Shown here one piece after another: positions 10,384 to 18,600 of a DNA stretch of 64,000 nucleotides (positions are counted from its first letter, which is position 1; each line of letters begins with the position of its first letter). The position numbers and the translations under genes are program-made. The stretch comes from Desulfococcus multivorans (GTDB taxonomy: Bacteria > Desulfobacterota > Desulfobacteria > Desulfobacterales > Desulfococcaceae): assembly GCF_001854245.1 (NCBI RefSeq), contig NZ_CP015381.1, positions 3,569,001 through 3,633,000 of the forward strand. Direction: 5' to 3'. The notes below the pieces were generated by a model, which did no database searches, was not told where the DNA came from, and was given only the letters and a program-made list of their open reading frames with translations.

Positions 10384-12022
10384 CTGTTCGAGCCCCGGCA
10401 AGGCAGAGCGAGGAAGGCGTATGCGGTTGTACCTCGACGAGCGATAACGCGGGCGGGGGTGCGCTCCCGTCGCCGACGCGGACGGAGGGGAATAAGGAGG
10501 GCTCGGTATGGGGCAGAAACCTGGCCGCGCTGAACCGGTTCATGAGCTCCTGGTTGACGTTGAGCTCCAGATAGGTAATTCGGTCCCGGATGCGCGCCGT
10601 CTCGGCCATGGGGTCGTCCAGGGTCAGGGCCATGGCGGCCCCGCCCAGGGAGCTGTTGCCCAGGGGGCGGTAGCATTCCATGGGAAGATCCGGGATCATG
10701 CCGATGGTGATGGCCGACCGGGGCTTGATGAACGAGCCGAAGGTTCCGGCTACGTAAAAACGGTCGAGGTCCCGGGGGGTCATTCCCACCGAGAGGGTGA
10801 TGGTCTCCAGGATGGTGTACATGGCGGCCTTGGACCGGATGAGGCTGTCGATGTCGGCCTGGCTCATCATGAGGGGACGGCCCGTAGCCGAATCCTCGGC
10901 CTGCACCACCACGATATGGTTCATGCCGTCGATGACCGCGAGGTGTTCCCCGCACTTCTCCGGCACCAGCTTCCCCCGGATATCGAGCATCCCCGACAGA
11001 AAGAGGTGGGCGGCCAGGTCGATGACACCCGAGCCGCAGATGCCCCTGGGCGGCAGCCCGCCGATGGTTTCGTAGCGGATCCGGCGCGTTGCGGGATCCA
11101 CGGTCACCGTGTCGATCACCCCGGGAGCCGCCATCATGCCCATGCGGGCGACCCCGCTTTCCAGGGCCGGCCCTGCCGCGCCGGCGCAGGCGATGAGCCA
11201 GTCCCGGTTGCCCAGGATCACCTCGGCGTTGGTGCCGACATCCACGAGGATGGCGGTCTCCGGCATCTCGTTCATGCCGGAGAAAAGAATCCCGGCGATG
11301 AGATCGCCGCCGAAGTAGCTGCCGACATTGGGGAAGACCATGACCCGCGCCCCTGGGCTGAGCGCCAGGCCCAGCTCGGCCGCCGTGAGCAGATCCGGGG
11401 CGTTGACGGCGGGAATATACGGCTCCCGGATGAGCCAGCGCGGCGGAATCCCCATGAAGAGGTGGCTCATGGCCGTGTTTCCGGCGATGGTTGCCAGGTG
11501 GATGTCCGCGGTGGAAAAGCCCGATCGGGTGCACATCCCCGAGACGGTGCGGTTGATCCCGTCGACGACCATGGCTTGAAGCTCGGCCAGCCCTTCGGGC
11601 GTATCGGCGTGGTGTATCCGGGCCAGAACGTCCGGCCCCACCGCGATCTGGGGGTTGTTGAAGGCGTCCTCATCCAGGATCCGGGCGTCGGCCAGATCCA
11701 CCAGCCGAAGGACGATGCGGGTGGTGCCGAGATCCACCGCCAGGCCCGCCATGACGCCGGGCGCCGACGGATCGGTCGCGGCCAGAAGCAGATGGGCGTC
11801 CCGGTCCTTGAAGAGGAGACAGCGGGCTGTGTAGCGCCACTCTCTGATCTGCTCGGGGATCCGTTTCAGGAGGGGGAGATCGATCCGGACCCTCTCAGCG
11901 CCCACATCCCGTTTGAGGGCCTGAACAAGGCGGTCGGCGTCGGCGGTGTTGTCCCTGAGGCTGGGCGGCGTCAGCGTGACGGTCGCGACCCGGCGGCTGC
12001 CGCCCCTCCTATCCGCGGTCAT
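10367..12022 (-). CDS. ASKHA-domain activase (RACo/DUF4445-like) lacking the 2Fe-2S domain
   Basis: A 551-aa protein of the family of ATP-dependent reductive activators of corrinoid proteins. The ASKHA ATPase region starts with LAVDLGTTRIV (phosphate-1 loop, about residue 95), followed by TIAGNTAM, NVGSYFGGDL, LVDVGTNAE and VAGTFGSFI, all typical of RACo-type proteins. The usual N-terminal plant-type ferredoxin domain with four cysteines is absent; instead there are ~90 residues like the family's middle linker domain. Family members normally end near FLPHTEPSLFPS; here ~37 extra, low-complexity residues follow and run into the end of the TraB gene, as if an original stop had been lost. The start overlaps the sir2 stop (ATGA). 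Confidence 0.83.
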   Translation of the reverse strand: MTADRRGGSRRVATVTLTPPSLRDNTADADRLVQALKRDVGAERVRIDLPLLKRIPEQIREWRYTARCLLFKDRDAHLLLAATDPSAPGVMAGLAVDLGTTRIVLRLVDLADARILDEDAFNNPQIAVGPDVLARIHHADTPEGLAELQAMVVDGINRTVSGMCTRSGFSTADIHLATIAGNTAMSHLFMGIPPRWLIREPYIPAVNAPDLLTAAELGLALSPGARVMVFPNVGSYFGGDLIAGILFSGMNEMPETAILVDVGTNAEVILGNRDWLIACAGAAGPALESGVARMGMMAAPGVIDTVTVDPATRRIRYETIGGLPPRGICGSGVIDLAAHLFLSGMLDIRGKLVPEKCGEHLAVIDGMNHIVVVQAEDSATGRPLMMSQADIDSLIRSKAAMYTILETITLSVGMTPRDLDRFYVAGTFGSFIKPRSAITIGMIPDLPMECYRPLGNSSLGGAAMALTLDDPMAETARIRDRITYLELNVNQELMNRFSAARFLPHTEPSLFPSVRVGDGSAPPPALSLVEVQPHTPSSLCLAGARTAIPGR

Positions 12023-12765
12023 CTCATTCCCTCCAGTTCGGAGATCAGGGCGTTCATCACCTCGCCGGCGCCCCCCTTGATCAGGTAGTCGCTGACGACG
12101 CCGGTGAGCGGCGTCCGCTCCGGATTGATCTCGATGACGAGGGCCCCGGCATCCCTGGCGATGACGGGCATGTAGGCCGCGGGATGCACCACGGCGGAGG
12201 TCCCCACCACGAGCATCAGGTCGCATTCCGCCGCGAGCTGCCGGGAACGCCGAAGGGCCTCGGGGGGGATCGCCTCTCCGAAGAAGACCCAGTCGGGCCG
12301 AAGGACGCCGCCGCACGGACATCTCGGCGGCAGCCTGGCGATATCGACGTCGCGGGTCGGCGTCCTGCCCCCGCAGTCCATACACCGCTGCAGGGCACAG
12401 GTGCCGTGGAATTCCAGAACCTCCGTGTTGCCCGCCGCCTGGTGAAGCCCGTCGACGTTCTGGGTGATAACGGCCTTCAGCCGCCCCATGGCCTCCAGGC
12501 GCGCCAGTCCCTTGTGCCCGTCATTGGGCGCGGCCCGGTCGATGATCGTCTTGAGATCCCGGATCAAAACACGCCAGACCGTTTCCGGGTCCTTCTCGAA
12601 GGTGTCGATGTGTCCGAACACCATGGGATCGACCCGCTCCCAGATGCCGCCCCTGCCGCGGAAAGGCGGGATGCCGCTCTCCACGGAAATGCCGGCGCCC
12701 GTGAGGGCGACGACGCGTTTGGCCGCCATCAGATTCTCCGCCGCACGTCGAATCATATCCTTCAT
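12019..12765 (-). CDS. cobB: Sir2-family NAD-dependent protein deacylase
   Basis: A 248-aa sirtuin. The NAD-binding motif GAGISVESGIPPFRG begins at residue 23; QNVDGLH and the catalytic His in LEFHGT follow; the zinc site is CMDCGG...CPCGG, and VVGTSAVVHPA and IEINPE complete the Rossmann part. It removes acetyl or related acyl groups from lysines at the cost of NAD+. It sits in one operon with an AcuC-type deacetylase and an AcuB-like protein, overlapping the MBL-fold gene upstream and the ASKHA gene downstream by 4 bases each. Control of acyl-CoA synthetases by lysine acylation would fit, as for AcuC plus SrtN in Bacillus, but this is an inference. Confidence 0.92.
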   Translation of the reverse strand: MKDMIRRAAENLMAAKRVVALTGAGISVESGIPPFRGRGGIWERVDPMVFGHIDTFEKDPETVWRVLIRDLKTIIDRAAPNDGHKGLARLEAMGRLKAVITQNVDGLHQAAGNTEVLEFHGTCALQRCMDCGGRTPTRDVDIARLPPRCPCGGVLRPDWVFFGEAIPPEALRRSRQLAAECDLMLVVGTSAVVHPAAYMPVIARDAGALVIEINPERTPLTGVVSDYLIKGGAGEVMNALISELEGMR

Positions 12766-13604
12766 AACGTAAACTCCATATCCGCGCCCACGGCAAAACA
12801 GTCGAGGGATTTTCCGCAGTCGGAAACGACCTTCCGGCAGGCCGCGACGATCTCGTCGACCTCCCGGTCCGTCCGGTCCTGGTTAAGATGGAACAGCCCC
12901 AGGCGCCTCACCCCGGCATCCATGGCCAGCGCGAGAGCGTCCAGATAGGTGGAGTGCCCCCACCCGCAGCGACGCCCGTATTCCTCGGGGGTGTACTCGG
13001 CGTCGTGCATCATCAGATCCGCGTCAAGGACGAATTCCAGATACCTTTCATAGGAAACGCCGCCGCCGTGCCGATGGCGCAATTCGTTGTCCGTCAGGAA
13101 TACGAAGCTTTTGCCGTCTTCGGAAAACTTGTACCCCCGTCCGCTGTTCGGGTGGTTCATCGGGATCGACTGGACGGAAACGGATCCGATCTGAAAGGCG
13201 GTGCTGCACATCATGTCGTCCGCGTAGGAGATCCGTGCGCTGGTGTCGCCATAGGGTACGGGAAAATAGGGCGGGGCCATGACCTTGGACAGCATCGTCT
13301 CCACAAATTTGGAATAGGGGCAGCGATACATCTGAAGTCGGGTCCGGGAGCTGTAGACCGGCTTGAAATACGGAAAACCCATCAGATGATCCCAGTGGGC
13401 GTGGGTGAAAATCAGGTGGTAATCAAATAGTCCCTCGGCCGCCAAACGATGCCCCAGCCGCCGGATTCCGGTCCCCGCGTCGACGATGATAACGTCCCCC
13501 GCACGGCCCCGGATCTCGATGCACGTGGTGTCCCCCCCATATTTGATGTAATCCCTGCCCGAAACAGGGATGGAGCCTCTGGAGCCCCAGCATCTGATCA
13601 GCAT
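12762..13604 (-). CDS. MBL-fold metallohydrolase
   Basis: A 280-aa metallo-beta-lactamase-fold protein. The metal motif is H68-x-H70-x-D72-H73 (THAHWDH), with DAGTGIRRLG before it, IPMNHPNSGRGYKF in the middle, MHDAEYT and GWGHSTY as the later ligands. This layout is seen in RNase Z/PhnP-like phosphodiesterases fused to, or acting beside, signalling modules. The exact substrate is unknown. I start at the ATG at 13604, with AAGGG 6 bases upstream; a 10-residue longer form begins at 13634. Its last four bases overlap the sir2 start. Confidence 0.85.
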   Translation of the reverse strand: MLIRCWGSRGSIPVSGRDYIKYGGDTTCIEIRGRAGDVIIVDAGTGIRRLGHRLAAEGLFDYHLIFTHAHWDHLMGFPYFKPVYSSRTRLQMYRCPYSKFVETMLSKVMAPPYFPVPYGDTSARISYADDMMCSTAFQIGSVSVQSIPMNHPNSGRGYKFSEDGKSFVFLTDNELRHRHGGGVSYERYLEFVLDADLMMHDAEYTPEEYGRRCGWGHSTYLDALALAMDAGVRRLGLFHLNQDRTDREVDEIVAACRKVVSDCGKSLDCFAVGADMEFTL

Positions 13605-13661
13605 AATATCCCTTGACGGCTCGCACAAACCCAAAAATTCTCAAATCCCAACCCGTGTCTT

Positions 13662-14510
13662 TCAACGGCGGACCCTTCCCAGAAACGTATGCCAGATTCC
13701 GTCCCGTTCGCGATGGGCCGCAATCTCGACGGATTCGGCGAGAAGCCGTCGCCGGACCTCGGCGGCCTGGCTCCGCAAAAGTCCCGACAGAATGAGCCAT
13801 CGCTTCCCATCAGCGGCATCGGATGCCAACATCCCCATCATCACCTCGAAGTGGATATTGGCGATCATCAGGTCCGCCGGAATGCAGGCCGCCTCTTCGG
13901 CCTTTCCCTGAAACACCAGGACGTTCCGTGAGAGGCCGTTGAGCGCGACGTTTCGAATCGCGGTCCGGGCCGCCAGAAAATTGAAATCGAAGGCGATAAC
14001 CCTTCGGCATCCGGCCCTGGCCGCGGCAAGAGCCAGGAGTCCGGTCCCGGTGCCCACATCGACGGCGGTTCGGATCGTATCCCCTTTACAGACCTGCTCG
14101 ATGAGTTCGAGGCAATCCCGGGTGGTGGGATGGGTTCCCGTGCCGAAAACGACCCCGGGATCCAGAACGATCCGCGCCGTCGCCCCCCCGTCATCCGGCG
14201 AGGGGTCCCACGGCGGGACGATCAGGAACTTCCCCACGGAAAAGCGTTTGAACCGTTCACCGAGCCAGTCTTCATAGCGCATCCGGTATTCGTCCACGAG
14301 GACCCGGCCGGGTTGGGTCGTCAGAATCCTTTCGACACTCTCCCTCGCCGGCTGGGAAAAAAAAAGGAAAGAATACCCATCCTCCACCCAATTGCCGATA
14401 TATGAGGCGCCGACCTCCCCGGGGGCGACATCGACGCGCCCCTCGACATAGTAGATGTGGAGATCCTGATAGGGACTTCCGCCCAAACCGGGGGCCGCGA
14501 CATCACTCAT
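13662..14510 (-). CDS. PrmA-like SAM-dependent methyltransferase (ribosomal protein L11 type)
   Basis: A 282-aa class I methyltransferase. The N-terminal half resembles the L11-docking domain of PrmA; VLDPGVVFGTGTHPTT is the hallmark PrmA string before motif I (DVGTGTGLLALAA), then IANIHFEVM replaces the usual NPxY-like NANIL region and LSGLL follows. PrmA trimethylates ribosomal protein L11. The identity to true PrmA is moderate in the N-terminal part, so a related substrate is possible. It overlaps the AcuB-like gene by 8 bases. Confidence 0.82.
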   Translation of the reverse strand: MSDVAAPGLGGSPYQDLHIYYVEGRVDVAPGEVGASYIGNWVEDGYSFLFFSQPARESVERILTTQPGRVLVDEYRMRYEDWLGERFKRFSVGKFLIVPPWDPSPDDGGATARIVLDPGVVFGTGTHPTTRDCLELIEQVCKGDTIRTAVDVGTGTGLLALAAARAGCRRVIAFDFNFLAARTAIRNVALNGLSRNVLVFQGKAEEAACIPADLMIANIHFEVMMGMLASDAADGKRWLILSGLLRSQAAEVRRRLLAESVEIAAHRERDGIWHTFLGRVRR

Positions 14511-15180
14511 CTTTCGGCAGACGGTCGAGGTGCCATTCCATCGGATCGATGAGGGTGTAGCCCAGGCCGATCAGTTTTTTCTTGATCCGGGCCACGTTGT
14601 TGGTCAGCAGGTAAGGAAACACGGCCCGTTTTGAGGCGTCCCAGTGCCGGGCCACCAACACGCTCCCGAACGAGATGTTCTCCTCGGTGATGGCGTCGAC
14701 GATCCGCTTCAGCTGACCGACTTTCTCCTCCACGAGAATCCCCAAAAGGGTGCCCGGCTCCCCGATGCCCAGAACATTGGTGAACGCGCGCATCAGGTCC
14801 CGAACGGAGAGGATGCCCTTCAGCTTGTTGTTTTCGTCCACCACCGGCAGCGCCCCCACCTTCCGCTGCTGGATGATCAAAAGGGCGTCCTGGATCGTGT
14901 GCATGGGCTTGAGGACGGCCGGGGTCTTGCTCATGATGTCTCTGGCGCTGATCCTGCTCAGCCGGTCCCGCTCCCTGGCGCTGTCGAAATCGTCCAGCAG
15001 GATGGAAGGGGTGGCGCTTCTGAGATCCCTGTCCGTCACGATGCCCACCAGGGTGTTGGTATCGTCCGTCACCGGCAGGTGGCGGATGCTGTGCTCGTCC
15101 ATGAGGGCTCTTGCCTCGATGAGGCTGGTTTCCGGCTTGATGGTGATCACACGTTTGGTCATCGATTTGTCGACAAACAT
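14503..15180 (-). CDS. acuB: AcuB-like protein: two CBS domains plus ACT-like domain
   Basis: A 225-aa protein. CBS 1 covers about residues 1-55 (MTKRVITIKPETSL...VGIVTDRDL), CBS 2 about residues 77-135 (DIMSKTPAVLKPMHTI...GILSVRDLM), and the last ~80 residues (GTLLGILVEEKVGQL...) look like an ACT domain. CBS-CBS-ACT is the architecture of AcuB from the Bacillus acetoin/acetate utilisation locus, and the gene lies next to an AcuC homologue as in Bacillus. CBS pairs usually bind adenine nucleotides. A strong GGAGGCGAGGT site precedes the ATG. No AcuA acetyltransferase is seen in the window. Confidence 0.82.
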   Translation of the reverse strand: MFVDKSMTKRVITIKPETSLIEARALMDEHSIRHLPVTDDTNTLVGIVTDRDLRSATPSILLDDFDSARERDRLSRISARDIMSKTPAVLKPMHTIQDALLIIQQRKVGALPVVDENNKLKGILSVRDLMRAFTNVLGIGEPGTLLGILVEEKVGQLKRIVDAITEENISFGSVLVARHWDASKRAVFPYLLTNNVARIKKKLIGLGYTLIDPMEWHLDRLPKDE

Positions 15181-15229
15181 ACCTCGCCTCCGATAATTGG
15201 ATGTGGTTGAAGGGCCTGCCGCAGAGCGC

Positions 15230-16186
15230 CTACCCTTTCAGCAGGATCTCGACATGATTCCTGATGAGCTCCGGCAGCCGGTCGAGATTGTAGCCGCCTT
15301 CCAGAATGGAGACGATCCGGCCGCCGGTATAACGGTTCGCCAGGCCCATCAGCGTCTCCATGATCCATGAAAAACCTTCCGTGGAGAGATTGATGCCCGA
15401 CATGTCGTCGTCCTTGTGGGCGTCGAATCCCGTGGAGACCAGAATGAATTCCGGCTCGAACCGGGAAAAGGCGGGCAGGAGATCCCGCTCGATGGCGGCC
15501 ATGTACTCCTGGTCTCCCTGTCCCGGGAGAATCGGGGTGTTCAGGGTGTAGCCGTGTCCGGCGTCGACCCCCTCTTCGAACTCCCTGCCGGTGCCGGGAA
15601 AGGCAAAGGAGGGGTGTTCGTGGATGGAATAGTAAAAAACGGTGGAATCGTATTCGAAGATGTGCTGGGTGCCGTTGCCGTGATGGACGTCAAAGTCGAC
15701 GATGCCCACGCGGCTCACCCCCCATTCGTCCTGAAGATATCGCGCGGCAATGGCCACGTTGTTGAAATAGCAGAACCCCATGGCCTTGCTGATCTCCGCG
15801 TGATGTCCGGGCGGCCTGACGGCGCAGAAGGCATTGTCGATCTCCCCTTCCATCACCCGCCTCACGGTGTCGATAACGCCGCCCACGGCCAGCGTGGCGA
15901 CCTCGTAAGTTTCCCGGCACATCTGATTGTCCGGGTAGTCGAGCTCGCACATGCCCATGATGCAGGCCTCCTCGAACCGCATGATGTAGTTGACGTGATG
16001 CACCTGCTCGATGTACTTCTGATTCATGCGTCTGGCCGGTATGATCGTCAGTTTGGGGAGAAGACCGGCCGCTTCGAGCCCCTTGTAGGCCGCTCGAAGC
16101 CGATCGGACGACTCGGGATGCATACGGCCGGTGTCATGGAGCAGGAACCTCTCGTCGTACAGAAAGCCCGTTCTTTTCATAACCAT
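15230..16186 (-). CDS. acuC: AcuC-type histone deacetylase family protein
   Basis: A 318-aa zinc-dependent deacetylase of the class I/II HDAC superfamily. RPPGHHAE carries the tandem catalytic His pair, DFDVHHGNGTQ the first zinc ligands, STGFDAHKDD the second zinc Asp, and LEGGYN the C-terminal active-site loop; all catalytic residues are intact. Bacterial AcuC removes acetyl groups from acetyl-CoA synthetase to reactivate it. It is followed 49 bases later by the AcuB-like gene and preceded by the CooC-like gene. ATG 16186 and ATG 16180 are both possible starts; the difference is two residues. Confidence 0.9.
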   Translation of the reverse strand: MVMKRTGFLYDERFLLHDTGRMHPESSDRLRAAYKGLEAAGLLPKLTIIPARRMNQKYIEQVHHVNYIMRFEEACIMGMCELDYPDNQMCRETYEVATLAVGGVIDTVRRVMEGEIDNAFCAVRPPGHHAEISKAMGFCYFNNVAIAARYLQDEWGVSRVGIVDFDVHHGNGTQHIFEYDSTVFYYSIHEHPSFAFPGTGREFEEGVDAGHGYTLNTPILPGQGDQEYMAAIERDLLPAFSRFEPEFILVSTGFDAHKDDDMSGINLSTEGFSWIMETLMGLANRYTGGRIVSILEGGYNLDRLPELIRNHVEILLKG

Positions 16187-16207
16187 CCCCCATCACTCAA
16201 AAGCGTT

Positions 16208-16957
16208 CTAGTCGATGATTTTTTCAAAGATCTCGTAGGCGGCGCGAACCGCGGGGTTGTCCTCGGGAATCTCCACGGTCGGGCGCCCATTCAGATCGTA
16301 TTCATAGACAGTATCGTCCTCCTGTATGACGCCCGCAAGCGTCAGGCCGGCATCGCGGATGATCTCGAGGGCGGCGGCGTCGGGGGCGCCCTTGGCCTGG
16401 TTCATGATCAGACAGCTCCTGCCGGCCACGATATTCAACTCCCCGGCCAGCTGGTGAATCCTGACGGCGGCCTGAAGGCCCCTGCGGGATGCGTCGGTCA
16501 CCAGGAGGAGGACGTCGACGTTCCGCGTGGTCAGGCGGCTGATGTGCTCCATTCCCGCCTCGTTGTCCATGACGACGTAAGGATAGTTGGCCGCGAGTTT
16601 CTCCAGAAACCCCACAAGAATGCTGTTGGCGGCGCAGTAACAACCGGAACCTTCCGGCTGCCCCATAACGAGGAGGTCATAGCCGTCCTCCTCGGCGATG
16701 GCCTCCTCCAGCCGCATGGACATGAACACGTCCTTGGTCATGCCGTCGGGCACCTTGCCTTTTTTCATGTCCTCCCGGGCGTTGCCGACGGTGTCGTGCA
16801 CCTCGAGCCCGAGCACCTCGTTCAGATTGGCGTTGGCATCCGCGTCCACGGCGAGAACGGGCGTTTTATGCTTTTGAACAAGATATTTGATCAGGAGCCC
16901 GGCGACGGTGGTCTTGCCGGTGCCGCCTTTTCCGGCCAGTGCGATGGTATAACTCAT
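16208..16957 (-). CDS. cooC: CooC-type ATPase, CO dehydrogenase nickel-insertion accessory protein
   Basis: A 249-aa MinD/ParA-class ATPase with a deviant Walker A (GKGGTGKTT, residues 9-17), DADANANL, and a Cys-x-Cys pair in GSGCYCAANS that in CooC proteins binds Ni or Zn at the dimer interface. CooC uses ATP to help load nickel into the C-cluster of CO dehydrogenase, or of CODH/acetyl-CoA synthase. No cooS/acs gene is in the window. Start at 16957 with GAGGAA nine bases upstream; the frame is open to 17017 but without a site. It is the first gene of the leftward seven-gene run, so the promoter should lie in the following 360-base gap. Confidence 0.88.
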   Translation of the reverse strand: MSYTIALAGKGGTGKTTVAGLLIKYLVQKHKTPVLAVDADANANLNEVLGLEVHDTVGNAREDMKKGKVPDGMTKDVFMSMRLEEAIAEEDGYDLLVMGQPEGSGCYCAANSILVGFLEKLAANYPYVVMDNEAGMEHISRLTTRNVDVLLLVTDASRRGLQAAVRIHQLAGELNIVAGRSCLIMNQAKGAPDAAALEIIRDAGLTLAGVIQEDDTVYEYDLNGRPTVEIPEDNPAVRAAYEIFEKIID

Positions 16958-17317
16958 GGTTTCAGATTCCTCGTTTGTGCTTGAAAGGTTAATACAAAAT
17001 ATAAATATATATATCATTTTCAGCGCGGGAAGTCAGTCAAAATCATTCGTCAGGGCACTTTTCCGGTGATCCGGCTTTCCCGACATCCTTTCCGCCGTTG
17101 GCGTCAGATTGCCTAACGAGCGCTCGAACTTTTTTATATTCAGTGCTGGAAATCGCTTGCATTGCCCATTTCCATATGCTATTTTTTCAGAAAATTATGG
17201 TTTAAAATCAGGCAGCTAAATAAATGATGCAAAATTAATAAACGCCGTTTAGTAAACGGGGACCGGCGGCTGTGCCTGAGGCCTCCAACCCCCAACAACA
17301 CATGAGAGGGAGTCGAC
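16958..17317. other. Divergent intergenic region between cooC-like and acyl-CoA dehydrogenase genes
   Basis: About 360 bases, locally AT-rich, without a convincing gene on either strand. It must hold the promoters of both the leftward seven-gene operon and the rightward acyl-CoA dehydrogenase gene. It contains a perfect 10-base palindrome (17117-17126) that could be a repressor site. GAGAGGGAG lies just before the acyl-CoA dehydrogenase ATG. Confidence 0.7.
17117..17126. promoter_or_regulatory. Perfect palindrome CGAGCGCTCG, possible TetR-type operator
   Basis: A 10-base perfect palindrome in the divergent regulatory region, about 190 bases before the acyl-CoA dehydrogenase start. Palindromes of this kind are common operators of TetR-family regulators of fatty-acid genes. 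No regulator gene is adjacent, so the assignment is tentative. Confidence 0.35.
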
Positions 17318-18475
17318 ATGGAGTTTGAACTGACCAAAGAGCAAACGCGCATCCAGCAGTCTGTCAGGGAGTTCGTCAAGAAAGAGTTTCAGAAGGACCT
17401 GATCATGGAGATGGATGAAAAGCACGAGTATCCCGTGGACATCTGGAAAAAAGCCGCCGAACTGGGATTCATCGGCATCCATTTTCCGGAAAAATATTCG
17501 GGCATGGGGTACGGCGTCATGGAAAACATTCTCGTGGCCGAGGAACTCTGCCGCGGTGATTCCTCTGTTGGGGCCTGCCTCATTCTTGCGGATTTCGCTT
17601 CGGAGATCGTCCTCCATTTCGGCTCGGACGAGCAGAAAGCCAAATGGCTGCCCAAGGTCGCCGAGGGCGAGGTTCTCTCCTGCGGCGCCTTCACGGAGCC
17701 GGACCACGGCTCGGATATCACCCGCATGGAGACCACGGCCGTCAAGGAAGGGGATGAATGGGTCGTCAACGGCACCAAGATCTTCATCACCAACGGCGGC
17801 CCCCTGGCCGGTTTCTACAGCGTCCTCTGCCAGACCGATCCCGACGCCTCGCCCGGCCACCGGGGCCAGAGCCTCATCCTTGTCGAGGCCGACCGGCCGG
17901 GGGTGTCGGCCACCAGCGTCGGCACCAAGATGGGCATCCGCCCCATGTACACGGCGGAGGTCGTTTTCAAGGACGTCCGGGTGCCGGCGGCCAACCTGAT
18001 CGGCAAGGAGAACAGGGGCTTCTACCAGGTGCTCGAATTCTTCGACGAAAGCCGTATTCTCATCGCCGCCCAGGGGCTCGGAACGGCCCAGGGCGCATTT
18101 GACCGGGCCCTTGCCTACGTCAAGTCGCGGGAACAGTTCGGCCGGAAGATCGCCCAGTTCCAGATCACCCAGCACAAGATCGCGGACATGGCCACCAAGA
18201 TCGAACAGGCCCGTCTCCTCGTCTACAAGGCCGCATGGAACTTCGATCAGGGACGCATCGATCCCAAGCTGACCTCCATGGCCAAGATGGCGGCCGGCCG
18301 CTGCGCGGTGGAGGTCTGCGACGAAGCCATTCAGCTCCTGGGCGGTTACGGCTACATGCTCGACTACGAGGTCGAGCGGTTCGCCCGGGACGCCAAGATC
18401 TGCGAACTCTACGAAGGCACCAAGGAGATCCAGAAGAACACCATCGCCAGCGCTATCATGGGAAAACTGAAGTAA
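17318..18475 (+). CDS. Acyl-CoA dehydrogenase
   Basis: A 385-aa flavoprotein that oxidises an acyl-CoA to the 2-enoyl-CoA. FAD/acyl-CoA motifs AFTEPDHGSD and FITNGG are followed by the C-terminal signature QLLGGYGYMLDYEVER; the likely catalytic Glu is in LYEGTKEIQ. This is the ordinary single-domain short/medium-chain or aromatic/alicyclic-type family; the chain length or ring specificity cannot be read from the sequence. It is not followed by electron-transfer flavoprotein genes. Start at ATG 17318, after GAGAGGGAG. Confidence 0.92.
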   Translation: MEFELTKEQTRIQQSVREFVKKEFQKDLIMEMDEKHEYPVDIWKKAAELGFIGIHFPEKYSGMGYGVMENILVAEELCRGDSSVGACLILADFASEIVLHFGSDEQKAKWLPKVAEGEVLSCGAFTEPDHGSDITRMETTAVKEGDEWVVNGTKIFITNGGPLAGFYSVLCQTDPDASPGHRGQSLILVEADRPGVSATSVGTKMGIRPMYTAEVVFKDVRVPAANLIGKENRGFYQVLEFFDESRILIAAQGLGTAQGAFDRALAYVKSREQFGRKIAQFQITQHKIADMATKIEQARLLVYKAAWNFDQGRIDPKLTSMAKMAAGRCAVEVCDEAIQLLGGYGYMLDYEVERFARDAKICELYEGTKEIQKNTIASAIMGKLK

Positions 18476-18497
18476 CCGTTCCCGCTCCTGGAAACGT

Positions 18498-18527
18498 CTC
18501 GGCCCGGCGCCCCTTCACCGGGCCGAG
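18498..18527 (+). terminator. 10-bp perfect hairpin after acyl-CoA dehydrogenase gene
   Basis: CTCGGCCCGG and CCGGGCCGAG form a perfect 10-bp stem with a 10-base loop 22 bases after the stop codon. No U-run follows, so it may be a weak or Rho-assisted terminator or only an mRNA 3' stabiliser. Confidence 0.35.
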
Positions 18528-18600
18528 GTGAACCCCCGGCACTTTGCCGATACGCTTCACCGTCTCTGTGGAGACGGCCATCCCAAGAGTCGAGGCCTGC

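Noticed and set aside
9873-11534. Long open frame of 553 codons on the minus strand
   Set aside because: It lies across the TraB and ASKHA genes in another frame and has the Arg/Gly/Pro-rich composition typical of shadow frames in GC-rich DNA.
17147-17160. Sigma-54-like GG...GC element before the acyl-CoA dehydrogenase gene
   Set aside because: The GG and GC are separated by 9 rather than 10 bases, and the flanking bases do not match the -24/-12 consensus.
17318-18475. Assignment as a specific cyclohexane-type acyl-CoA dehydrogenase
   Set aside because: The catalytic position appears to be the ordinary Glu (YEGT), and there are no ring-degradation genes nearby, so only the general family is called.
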